This document shows positions 1 through 10,562 of a DNA stretch of 64,000 nt, piece by piece (within the stretch, counting starts at the first letter, position 1; every line of letters begins with the position of its first letter). The notes below the pieces were generated by a model, which had not been told where the DNA came from, made no database searches, and saw nothing but the letters and a program-made list of their open reading frames with translations. Source of the DNA: Punctularia strigosozonata HHB-11173 SS5. Taxonomy: Eukaryota; Basidiomycota; Agaricomycetes; Corticiales; Punctulariaceae. The DNA is taken from the NCBI RefSeq assembly GCF_000264995.1, contig NW_006767436.1, positions 1,047,089 to 1,111,088 on the forward strand. The letters are read 5' to 3'. Made by a program: the position numbers and the translations under genes.

Positions 1-360
1 AGCGACGCACCAGCGACCTGCGTAGCGCTATCATACCTGGGCGTCAAATCGGACCAGGATATCCCTCCTGTTTCTGTCCAGCCCGGTGATGCGTACGCGC
101 AGGTATTGCTCAGGCTTCTCGTACTTGGCACCATTAGCGCCAACCGTAACTTGGGGAGAGATCAAGCCCTGCTCCGGTTGCCCATAGACCTGCGGTTCTT
201 TTCCAAAAGGCGACGCAGGTGCGCCTAATTGGCTGGAGGGTTTCGGAGTCGTGGGGCGGCGGAGATTGGGGATGGGCGAGTTGGGATGCGGAGTAGCGGG
301 CCAGGGAGGGTTGAGGTCATCAGAGCCGAAACCTCCGTGGTCATTGAGAGGGTCGAACAT
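1..360 (-). CDS. VPS17: Sorting nexin of the retromer, VPS17-like (N-terminal part only)
   Basis: Only the first exon is in the window (37..360, about 108 residues from the ATG at 360). It reads into a GTATGA splice donor at 36, and the rest lies off the left edge. The N-terminus is Pro/Ser-rich and low complexity. It is followed by the start of a PX domain, with the segment YLRVRITGLDRNRRDILVRF. Retromer sorting nexins Vps5/Vps17 bind endosomal phosphoinositides through the PX domain and return cargo from endosome to Golgi. The RITGLxRNRRDxLxRFDA wording is what I know from fungal Vps17 rather than Vps5. No BAR domain is visible, so the call rests on the beginning of one domain. Confidence 0.62.
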
Positions 361-652
361 GGCAGCCTAACCAGAAAACCCTTGCTATATGCGAAGTCTT
401 GACAGACCGACGCGGCGCAGCAGAACTGGCAAGGGCCCAGCGAGACGTGAATGAGGGAGGCAAGGTGGCAAGTGCCGTGCTTCGGATGATGGTACCAAAT
501 TCGAATTAGGTACAACATCTATGACAATAAATACCCTCGCGAATAACGGCAATAGCCTACAGCTAATGCACACAGGGAACGACTACTATGATTACGGACA
601 GTATACAACTGCTGAAAGTGATAGCTGTCGACGAATTGGCCAGACCCCAGTA
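361..652. other. Intergenic space between VPS17-like and RIB1
   Basis: About 290 bases between the 5' end of the VPS17-like gene and the 3' end of RIB1, both on the minus strand. It should hold the VPS17 promoter and the RIB1 3' UTR. I see no distinct element. Confidence 0.5.
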
Positions 653-2104
653 TTATGGTTGGTCTTCAAGGCCTACGAGTGATAACATGTGTCCCATCCG
701 CAAAACCTTGGTCCGTAGATATTTGTCCAGGTCATTCCCATGCGTAGCTCCTCCGCCTATAAGCGTGGCACCCGCCAGCTTGGGATGCATGTGGTCACCG
801 TCATGCGCAATCGCGGGGTCAGCATGTGTCGCCCTAGCCTGCCAGCTACGAGGGACCATCGGCACGCGCTCGACGACTTTTAGCCCCTCCTTCTCCAACG
901 CGTGCACCTTGTCGGGGTTGTTGGTCAACAAGCGCACACCCTCCCCCAGCTCCTGCCCCAGTCCCAAGTCGCGAAGGATGGCGCACGCGATCTCGTATCC
1001 TCGCTCATCGGCGCCGTGTCCGAGCATCAAGTTCGCCGTCACCGTATCGTGACCGAGATCTTGCAGGTTGTATGCACGGATTTTTGACAGTAGTCCGATG
1101 CCCCGGCCCTCCTGTCGCATATAAACGACCACACCACGGCCGGGTATGACTGTTGGCGCGACCGCGGGGGTGGGCGGGGGGATGGTGATGGGCTGGGAAA
1201 TGAGCCGGATGGCCTCGTCCAGCTGCTCGCCACAGTCGCACCGCATGCTCCCTACGGTTTCGCCGGTGAAACATTCCGAGTGGATACGGACCAATGGGGA
1301 CGGGATTGTGTCCGTCGTGATACATGGCGCCGCAGCGTCCGGAGGAGAGGCTTTGCTTGATGTTTGACTTAACCGTCCGATGTAAGCGCCCCGTACTATG
1401 CGGTCCATCTCCGTCTCGGAATCACACCAGGGGGCGTCCAGAGAGCTGCTCCTGATGGCAGGGGCGAGACGCCGCTCGTCCGATAACTGCGCTGGGTCTA
1501 TGACGATGGCCATATGTTCTTTAGTATCCCGGTTGTTGTGGTATAGATGTAGGAATGCCGGTCCGTGAGGAGTAGGGATGCGTGTGCGAGCCATGCATCG
1601 GACTTGCAGATGGTCGCCCGACCATTCCGGAGGTGGTATGACACGGGTGCTCGGTACGGGTGGAACGGCCGCGAGTGAGGCTTAGGGTATAGTAATTGCT
1701 TGTAAGATGAAGTGCCTTGCGGATTCAAATGTACACATACGTTGTGGCTCACCGCGGCCAACTTTAACATCCTCTGCCGGCATCACACTCTTGACCTTAT
1801 AGCTTCGAGGGGCCTGCCGGCTAACATATGTTAACCGGACCCTCTCCTTGTTCGTATGCTCTCCAGTCCATTTCGACCAGTCCCAAGATCCTACCAACTC
1901 CGGGTCCATGACAGCGGGGAAAAAATCATGGCAGTAGTGATTTCGGGTGACATTGCGATACCCAGCCGCAGCCCCGAGAAGGAGGGGGTCAAGATCAGCG
2001 TCCCTCCTCTTGAGACCTTTCTTCGGTGGAGGCGGAGGTGTAGTAGAGGTCAAGAAGTCAAGCAATGCCAGATCAGACGCATGTATAGCTTCGTGGCTAG
2101 GCAT
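653..2104 (-). CDS. RIB1: GTP cyclohydrolase II (riboflavin biosynthesis, first step)
   Basis: The enzyme opens GTP to 2,5-diamino-6-ribosylamino-pyrimidinone phosphate, formate and pyrophosphate, the entry to riboflavin synthesis. The core is clear. The zinc site [10 protein letters not shown] follows RIHSECFTG, then come the [17 protein letters not shown] loop, [30 protein letters not shown] and LLTNNPDKV. The core ORF begins upstream of its first ATG: reading back gives [17 protein letters not shown], which is typical of fungi. A 60-nt phase-1 intron (1681..1740, GTATGT...CTAAG) joins it to an upstream exon starting at the ATG at 2104. That exon adds about 120 residues of Pro-rich and otherwise unfamiliar N-terminus. 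The intron restores the frame and skips an in-frame TAA, so I accept the join. Whether 2104 is the true start is less certain. Confidence 0.9.
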
Positions 2105-3037
2105 CGCGATGTCGGGATCCAGGAGGGACGATAAGAGGGCCTAGGTCGTGAACGTGAGGGAGAATGCCTTGCTAGACTTTTCTATGGAGAGCTTGAGAGC
2201 GGAAGGAACGGCGTGGAATGAACCGGTAGGGAATCCATAACCGAATGGGACGCTCGGAATGTAATCAGCTGAGAAAGACGTGACCATTACGGATTAGGTA
2301 AGCACCGAGCAGTCGGATGCTTACGCCGGGCAAATGATGCGGTACATTCTTTTTTCTTTTTTGGAGTGGCGCTTACTTGTGGGTATGGCCTACTCTCGCC
2401 GTTCACGGATGGCCGCGCGATGGGTTCCTGAGGAGTTTCAACAGGTTCAAACCTCGGTAGATATGTGATGAAAGAGAGAGAGAGAGAGAGCTCCGTGTAC
2501 GAAATAGAGGAAGACTCCGCGAGGAAATGCTTTTAGGCACGTCCTCGCATGCAGTACATACTTGGTTCGTATGTAGACGGGAGAATGCTTGCAGCTCTTG
2601 TGACGCCCAAGATGTAATTAGATAAGACTAAGTATCTATAAGGTCTGCTCAATTGCTCAGGGGCTGTCCGGAAGTGGCACTACGCGACGCTTGTCGTCCT
2701 TTCACGACGCCCTCAGCGTACTAACTCCTGCACAACTGCGCACACACTTCTATCTCCTTCCACAAGAAATCCAGCAACAACCGTTCCGCTCCTGCGCAGC
2801 GGTTGTGAGAGCTTGCAACGGCCCGACATCTCGGACTTGCAGACTTGCATTTCCGAGGGGTTGCAGTCCACGTGAGCGTGAGCGCAGAAGCATGCCGCGG
2901 ACCGTGGACGCGCGCGACGCGTAAAGCCACGCCACAAACTTAAAGTCGTCGATCGACCCGTCGCTTGCTCTGGTTTGAGACTAATACCCCTAATAGTATA
3001 GCTATATCCTGTGGCCCGATCAAAGTGCTTCCCATCC
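2105..3037. other. Intergenic region with an (AG)n microsatellite
   Basis: This is the divergent space between RIB1 (minus) and the coiled-coil gene (plus), presumably with two promoters. It contains a short T-rich stretch near 2347 and an (AG)9 tract at 2473..2490. Short ORFs on both strands at 2691..3114 resemble nothing I know and have no splice context. I do not call a gene. Confidence 0.5.
2473..2490. repeat. (AG)n microsatellite
   Basis: Nine AG dinucleotides in a row in non-coding sequence. Confidence 0.9.
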
Positions 3038-4875
3038 ATGAGCACAGAAAACACCGCCAAACCAGCGCATGGGTCAGGGTGCGTTGTCCTCTGGCCACCT
3101 GAACCGGGACACACGCTAAAAACAAGTTATTGGTCACATTTTGACAGACAAACCCTACGCGCGAAAGTAGTCGAGATAATCTCTGACGTTGCGAATGGCT
3201 GTCTCGAAGAGTGCGTCCATCCTTGCTCGTCGCGCATCTTCCGTCCCGAGCGATTAAGTATACCTATCCCGATTCCCATGGCGCAGAGTCGGCCTGTATC
3301 CTGGGATTTTCCAACATATTACCGAGCTTGAAGAGCGCAACAAACATCTTCACGCCGACAACGCGAAGTTGTGGAGAGACAATCAAACGCTTGCCCGCAT
3401 GGTAGCCCAACAACGAGATCGCCTCGCATTCACGACCATGGCAGATGCGGACAAGATCCAATATATCGAGCAACTACAGATGCAGCTCCAACAACTCAAA
3501 TCGGAGCGGGTCGCGATCATCCACAGGGACGATACTATTTTACGCGGAATGAGTGCAGATCAAGCCTACCAGCTGGTATTTGCGGAACTCCAGACCGCCA
3601 AGCAGCATCACCAATCGGCGATGGCTGAGATTGTACATTTGAGGAATTTGCTGGCTATGTATAGTCAAACTAAGGCGTTAGCTGACGCTGAGAAAGCTAT
3701 GATCAAAGCCTCGTCCCAGCCTTCGCCATCAACAGCAGGTTAGTAGCTGCATTTCTTCCTTCGCGCATCCAGGGATTATACACGAACCCAGGACCTTCAG
3801 TGCATACCAAGTCGGTCGTACAGTCACCCGCACATCACTTTGCGCCAATCTCCCAAACTTCACGTAGAGCATCCGAAGGATTCAACTTCGATAATCCAGT
3901 GATGGTCCGTCGCCTACCCTTCATTCGACCAATCGTTCACGATGCGTCTAGGGACGAGCTACCGAGTCTGGCAGGCGACAGAGCATGCCCGCGGCCGTGC
4001 AAGGCAAACCTATCAGCACGGCACAACCCGGGTTCTTCAGTGCAACGTCTGCGATGCCAGGGCCTACTTCGACTGCGCCAAATCAACTTCAACCGCAGGT
4101 ACAAACCACACAACCCTCAGCACTGCGCACGATCGACAGCGATGTAAACAGAGTTTTTTCTATTTCGTCGGCCCCGACCAGTGTACCTCAGCTTTCCTCT
4201 GCCCCCGTGCCTATCGGCCCTGAATCAACGCATCCGCCGCGTTCCTCGTCTGTCGTATCCGTGCCCAAGAGCAATCCATCGCACGAGGAAGGGTCGCCTG
4301 TCGTTCTTGTTCCGCAACCTTTTCAACAACGTTTCACAACCCTGGATGGTGCTCTAGGAGAGCCCACCCAAGGAGGGGCATCTGACGCTGCGGAGAGTGG
4401 AGCTTCGAAGAAACGCAAGCTCGATCCAGAGTTTGATGAGCCGTCTCAAACTACTATCTCGAATACCCCACAAGCAGATGTCAGCCCTCCGGATCCGGTC
4501 AAAACAGAGGCTGCTGCGGAGGAGGAGCATGCATTGCAACAAGTCGATATGATCATCGAAGACGCTTTGGTCGACAATGGTGCTGCGGTCGATGAACCGG
4601 ACTCTATCGAAGACTCCGTTGCTGCGATATTCGAGGACGAAGACCCCACGACAGGATTGAGAGAGTGCAGGTTGTGCAAGTAAGATTCGAAATTGCTCTC
4701 CACTCGGAGGACCACGACTGATATGTCGGTGTGTAGTATGCGCCACGAGATGGGCTTGATGGATGAGGAAAAACCGACGTTCTTACGAAGCACTCTCGAT
4801 CAGCTCGTGGACCATTGCATCAGAGAGCACGAGCAGGTGTGGAAAACGCTCCGCAACGGCGCAGAGCCAGCGTAG
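3038..4875 (+). CDS. Coiled-coil protein with nuclear signal and C-terminal Cys/His cluster, function unknown
   Basis: I do not recognise the family. A likely start is the ATG at 3038. After an intron with acceptor near 3287, the exon reads a long heptad-rich coiled coil, from ITELEERNKHLHADNAKLWR through MVAQQRDRL and YIEQLQMQLQQLK. A first central intron opens at a GTTAGT donor near 3740 and a second ends at a TAG near 3951. Ser/Pro/Gln-rich sequence follows, then a basic patch KKRKL near 4410 (possible nuclear signal) and an acidic stretch. A clear phase-2 intron (GTAAGA near 4680 to GTGTAG near 4737) joins the last exon and completes CRLCNMRHEMG...HCIREH, a C-x2-C/H-x4-H arrangement that could bind zinc. 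It is probably nuclear. The gene is real by its splice structure; the exact exon set in the middle is approximate. Confidence 0.6.
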
Positions 4876-5082
4876 GCAATTTCCCTCGACCGTTGGCCCG
4901 TCTGCGTCAATTGCTATGTAGTCGTGAAACACCATTCATCACCTTCACGGAATCCCGGAAATAATATTACCGCTACGTTCGTCTAATGTAGATGTACATA
5001 ACCACTACTGCCGCAGGCCGGCGTTTGTAATGATCAGCGCACGTTTACGACTGCAGCGTGTCCACTCCAAGCGTTGAGGTCA

Positions 5083-8000
5083 TTATGCGAGGAGGTGTTC
5101 CGTCAATTTGTCCAGGAGGTTCTTCAAACGCTTCGACTCGTATTTCACCAAAGTCTCGTTCTTCTCGATTGTGATGGCTTCCGTCAACGCGGGGAAGGTG
5201 GTTGCTCCGTAACCTGCACAAACAACTGTCAATGACTGCATTTCAATGTGCTGCCATACACTTACCCAGATACTTGCCGGGGGCGACTGTCACAGATGCG
5301 TCAGAAATCGACTACCACGTATATAAGCTCGTAATAAGAACTTACCCCCAAGGTGTTTATACCTATCAGATGACGTCATTATTCGTGAAAACCACGACGC
5401 GCAGACAATAACTCACCATTCACGGTCCTTGATGCCTTCTTCGGATATGAAACCTTGTTCAAATGCCTGCAACTTCTGATTGTCTTTGCGAACGCGTTTC
5501 GCGGCCTTGATGAACTCCTCGATGGGCGTACCATTGTGTCCGTGGGAAACCTCGGCATCCGGTCCAAGGAGCTGCAGGTAGGCGTCGTCGGCGACTTCGG
5601 GTGGACTTGGGTGGACACCAAACACCGCCTTGATCCATTCCCGAACGCGGCGGAAAGGTAGGTCGCGGCATACGCCGTCGCCGCCAGGCAGTTTCTTGAG
5701 AAGTTTCTTGAAGTTCTCCTCGGCCTCTGCCTTCTCATAGTCCAGGGCTCTCGACGCAGCTTCCAATTCCTTGATAGACTCGCGCAAGCTGGACAAATCG
5801 GTATGTAGTGAACTATCCGATGCAATCTCCTCAACCCTGAGAAATCCGATCAGCCAACCGGGCAAAGCCATGACGTGTCGAGGGTATCTCACTCATCCAG
5901 ATAGGAATGCAATTCGAGAACATATTGGGTAGTGTTCCTACGACCAAGTTAGCAATATTCACGCACGAAATATAGAGATAACGGACAAGGGTAGGATGAT
6001 GCTGTCGATGACACGTAGAGCGAGTAAACCAAGGTGCTTGCTGACAGCGACCTGATAAAGCACATTCAGTTATGCACATATGTATATCTTTCGGCTATAC
6101 TGACGTGTCTATGGAATCCTTCGTCCGCAAAATGTTCTTGCCAGTGCTGGGAGTCGTAGATGGAATGGTAATGATATACAGCATCATACGGAGTACCGCC
6201 GAAACCCTGATCGCACGACGCGATCTAAACAGAGGAGAGGTTGAGCTTGTATGCCGAGCCCAAGTATGACATCAAAGACGTACACCAATCCTCTGGAGGA
6301 ACACCGTGAAGTCAGAGCCGCTTCCTAGCGGGCTGAGAATTCCAACGGAATCCTTATTCGCGGCCCGCCGCTCTTCAGCTGCTGCAAAGTTTGCCATGAA
6401 ATCCGCATCAGCGGCCGAGCCATCATATGGACCGATATCTTCCCCAGCGTCCCATAGTGTTCGGTGCTTGTCCGTGGGGTGGGGAATTTCTTGGGCCGTG
6501 GCGCGAATAAGGTGCGCCAAAGAGGGTGAAGCCCCGGCATTCCAGCGAGAACCGCCGACGGAGACGTCTAAGGTATCAGCGAGGCATAAGTGCGAGCGTA
6601 AGCTAAACTGCGACATAGATCAGGCACCCACCAATCTGTAAATAGGCGACGACATTCGCACCAATCCAATCGCTGAAGTCCTGCATAAAAAACCGATTCA
6701 TCGAAGTGCTCTGAAACGGCATTCCGGAGTATAGAGTCCTGCACATACCTCTCCCCATTCCGTGGACCCAATGAGACCATACTAGAAGCACACATTACGC
6801 CGAGCACGGTTTTCATCGCAGAAAGCTGAACTCACTTCCTCGGCATCCCAGCTGGCGAAAACGACGGTACGAAGCGGCTTCCAGCCGCTGCGAAGGAGGT
6901 GTCCAAAGCCACGGACTATCTCAAAGAGCGATACGGTGCCAGACGTAGGGTCTGCGGCGCCCATTACCCAGGCTGGAGTGCACAAGTCAGATATGCGCAT
7001 AGCTTTCACATCGTGCATGATTGGTACTGACCATCCCTGTGGCAACCGATAACGACGACCTCGTCCCGGATATGTCCAGGTATGCTGGCCATCGTGTTCC
7101 AGATCGGGATCACCCGCGTGTCGACGTGGTTCACCAATTTGATTGTCTTGTCGGATAATTTACCGCTCAAGGTTCGCCCTTCGTCTAACCCACCGATCTC
7201 CTCCAGTAAGACTTTAGCGTTGTTCCAGCTGATAGGAAGACTGGGGATCTTGGGAATGTTCTCGCCGTCAGTGCGAGTAGCATTCTCGTAAGCGGGGGTC
7301 CTGTAGCGTATTGTATGTCAGGAATGCGACCGTTCGTGTGCGATTTTGCTCGCTGCATACCCAGGGGTGGTAGGGTCTCCCGGGTACATGGCCAAGTACT
7401 GGACGGATCCACGCTGTACTGAAGTAGGATTCCTGGCTGGACCTCCGGGATATCTACCGTATGTTGGATTATGGCACTGTATGTCTGACTGAAGCCGAAA
7501 CACTCACGTTTCATACCCATTTTCGACAGTAACTACACCGTCGTCACGCGTGTCCGAGTAAATGAGCACACCAGACGCTCCACGCTCCTGAGCAAGCTGG
7601 ATCTTGATCCCGCGGAAGTTTGCACCGTAACGGCACAGTACGATGGTGCCGAACAGATCGACACCCTTCGACTCGAGCTCCTGATAATCTTCCCTGGTAC
7701 AATAGTTGCCATAGATGAGCTTGCCCTCGACGTCGCCGTCCTTGCTGAGCCCATGGAACGTTGGAACATAGTCCCGGTACTCGCCAGCTTCTGGATCGCG
7801 CGGGTCTCCGTCCTCAACGAGGTCGGCGTTCCATTCAACCGATCCATCCTTGCCCAAGATCTGCAGACTACGGTCGAGCGGTGTATTCATGACAGGATAA
7901 TACTTGTCTATCCATGCGTTGGGACGAGATGACGAGGTGATGTGCAATGTCGCATTGCGAGACTCCGACGTTCCTGCAGAGAATACCGGTAACTTGGAAG

Positions 8001-8429
8001 GCGCTTCGACGCCGAACTCCGTCTGGAAAAGCTCGAGAATGCCTTTGGCGTCTTGAAGATCCTCCGAAGAGCCCGCAAGATGCGGGTGCGTGGCGTAGAT
8101 CCGGCTTGTGGCAAGGGCAGACTCTTCGTCTGGGACAGAGCTGCAACCTCGTTCAATTGGCGTGGTAGCGGGGTTAGTGACAAGGCACGCGCGACTTACA
8201 GGAAGAGTTTTTCGGCGTCCCTGCCTTTCAACGGCCGTTTCCTATGCAGCACAGAGTTATTGCTGATACCTTCCTGAGCCGTGAGGTGGCCATAGGACAG
8301 GTAGATTGCGCCGAATACGGCAGAGAGTAATAAGGCTTTACGGGTGCTGCTCGCGTGCTTGCGCGCGACGTTGGGGTTAGGGCCCGGCAACGCCTTGTCC
8401 AGTACGCCCGTCCCCTTCTTGCGATCCAT
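5083..8429 (-). CDS. M28B zinc metallopeptidase, glutamate carboxypeptidase II/NAALADase type (copy 1)
   Basis: A type II membrane peptidase related to glutamate carboxypeptidase II and transferrin receptor. A short basic N-terminus from the ATG at 8429 precedes one membrane segment (about ALLLSAVFGAIYLSYG). After a propeptide-like part comes a PA domain (GKLIYGNYCTREDY, GTIVLCRYG, ERGASGVLIYSD), then the peptidase domain. I can see the metal and catalytic positions: H and D of CHRDGWS/GAADPTSG, EE of ASWDAEEV, D of NVDVSVGG, and the late His of [22 protein letters not shown] is also present. The C-terminal dimerisation domain ends at the TAA at 5083. At least eight short introns interrupt it. 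The set looks complete, so an active aminopeptidase or carboxypeptidase in the secretory path or vacuole is likely; the substrate is unknown. A paralogue lies at 17796..21242 on the same strand. Confidence 0.9.
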
Positions 8430-8604
8430 CCAAGCGGTTGAAGAGAACCTTGAATGCGCGTCGGGCTGCGGATAAACGACTGCCTGTCGCAGTTGTGGTT
8501 ACAAGCGAGCTTGTGCTCATAAACCGCAGCAATCGAGAGAGGAGTGTACCGCATGGTGATCCTACTAGTGGCTGTGCATTAACATGCCGTCGGTCCGCCG
8601 GTGA

Positions 8605-10038
8605 GTGGGATTCACGCTCATGGCTGCCGACGACCACCCACCGACACCGGTTACACCGGTTGATATTGACGCAAATGCACAGCGGAACAGTGAGCAGCAG
8701 AACAGCAGTGAAGGACATAGTTTTGCATCGAGGTCAAGAACCGAGCTGGTGAACCGCGCTCGGTCTTTCCTGAACTCCCCACAAGTTCGGGACGACACGA
8801 TCGCGGCCAAGCGGTCATTCCTGGTGGAGAAGGGTCTGACACCAGCAGAGGTCGACCTACTGATAGGGGAAATAGTACGTAGCAAGCTCGACACGTTGAA
8901 AAGATGTCTGCTGAACGATGCGCCTCCGGACGCCAGCCATTGCATGCCCCGCCTATTCCGCCGAGAACGTATCCTCCACCACCCGCGTCAAATCTACCCT
9001 ATGTTCTCCTCGGCATATTCAGGATTTTCAGCTGGATTGCAGGGGGTTCCGCTGCTGTTCTGCTGCTATACTATGTATGCCACGCAAACCCCAGGGAGAA
9101 CCTCATTTCACGTTACATTCACAGAGATTCATCTTGCCACGGCTGGCACACTCGTATCATGCCCGACACTCGCTCAGGACACATCAGGCGTCACTCATGG
9201 AGAAGCTCAACAATTCCATACAATCACTCCGCGAGGTTCAAACCGAGACTTTCTCCCTGCTCCCTGCACCGGAACGTTTTTTGGAAGCTACTCCCTTCAA
9301 GGACTGCACAACGCTGGATGAACTTTTCTCTACGGAGTCTTCCAAGGGCACCATCCCCGATGTATCACTGCTAAGATGTGCAATTCAGGACGTCATTGCT
9401 GCCCAAGAAGGAGTCAAAGGCGCTTCAACCGACCAAATATTCGCACTCCTCGAATCAAAGGACGCGTCGTTCGGCGGCGAGAAAGGTGCGGGAAAGATGG
9501 TACGCATCGTCTCTGTTCTTCGAAAGCTAGACCTCGCGTTGAAATAGTGACACCAGAGCTCACTCTGGGAGACTCTGAATACATGTCCCGCGTTCCACCT
9601 TTCCAGAGAAGATCCGAACATAGCATTGTGGTCATACGACGCCCCTCCGCCGTCTTCTCCGTCGCCACCACCGCCTCTACTCTCATCTCTTGAGCATCTG
9701 AACCAGTCTCTTGTTAACCCTACACCGGAGCGCCCACACCAGCATGTCCTCCAGTCACTCATCGACCTCACGGGCTACCTTACGGCGCAGGCGTACTCGC
9801 TCGGTAACTATCGCACTTCCATTGGTTTCGGATCTTCGACGACGCTGGACCCGCAACAAGAGGACATCAGACGTGAGATTAGGGCACTCAAAGGCCTTGT
9901 CCTTAATCGGTAAGCATTGAGTGCTGGCATAGAGTATATAGCAGCTAACAAACTGTGATGATCCGTAGACGCTCGTTCTTGCCAAGTATTCCCCGACCAA
10001 ACAGCGTACCCATCCCGCCAGCGGCCCGCCAGTTGTAA
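8605..10038 (+). CDS. PEX14: Peroxisomal docking protein Pex14
   Basis: Pex14 sits in the peroxisomal membrane and docks the cargo receptor Pex5. The start is the ATG at 8605 or the one at 8620. The conserved N-terminal domain is clear: ELVNRARSFLNSPQVRDD, then KRSFLVEKGLTPAEVDLLI. An intron follows, then a Pro-rich stretch (PPIPPRTYPPPPAS) and a membrane segment (LGIFRIFSWIAGGSAAVLLLYY). Next is a helical region around EKLNNSIQSLREVQTETFSLL. A stop at 9545 in the main frame is removed by an intron of about 57 nt (GTACGC near 9499 to CACCAG near 9555). The tail continues through ALWSYDAPPPSSPSPPPP to the last exon ending in ARQL and the TAA at 10036. It is a divergent neighbour of the M28B gene, only about 180 bp away, so the two may share a promoter region. 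Confidence 0.85.
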
Positions 10039-10562
10039 TTTCATGCCTATCATGGCTTCGTGATGGGCAGAACAGATGCCTTTGTCTGGGTGCTAATACA
10101 CACCGCTTTTCCCTGAATACAACGCCTGTCCGATCATGTAGGGCAGTGCAAAATTGTTCGATCACATTGGTAGATGCAGTGAAGATTACAACCTTTTGAG
10201 CATAGATAGAAGGGGTAAAGAGGGATATCAGGGAGAGACAAAATACCGTGAAAAGATAGGTGCGAGAAACGAGCGTATCTACATCCCAACAAAACAGACA
10301 GCACAATCCGGTGAACAGGAAGGAGGGTAAAACTACGGGGGGAAGTATAAGGCTAATAATGATACAATGCGATGTGGTGCGATGTGCTATGACGGGTGTC
10401 AACTGCCCGTCTCCAATACGAGTGTTCTGTCCGAAGGAGACGAGTTCTAGATGAGTAGTTAGGCCGTAGAGATGCGTGAGTTCGTGCAAGGGTTGCATAG
10501 AAAGGTCCAAGAGACGGATCGTGTCGTCTACCATGGAGACGACGTCAAGGCAAGGAGCGGTG
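10039..10562. other. Intergenic space between convergent PEX14 and KRE6-like genes
   Basis: About 520 bases holding the two 3' UTRs. ORFs crossing it on either strand have no recognisable protein and no supporting splice sites. I see nothing more in it. Confidence 0.5.

Noticed and set aside
902-1367. ORFs on both strands inside RIB1
   Set aside because: Shadows in other frames of a clear GTP cyclohydrolase II.
2441-2460. T-loop-like GGTTCAAACC, possible tRNA
   Set aside because: No matching acceptor stem or D and anticodon arms in the flanking 80 bases.
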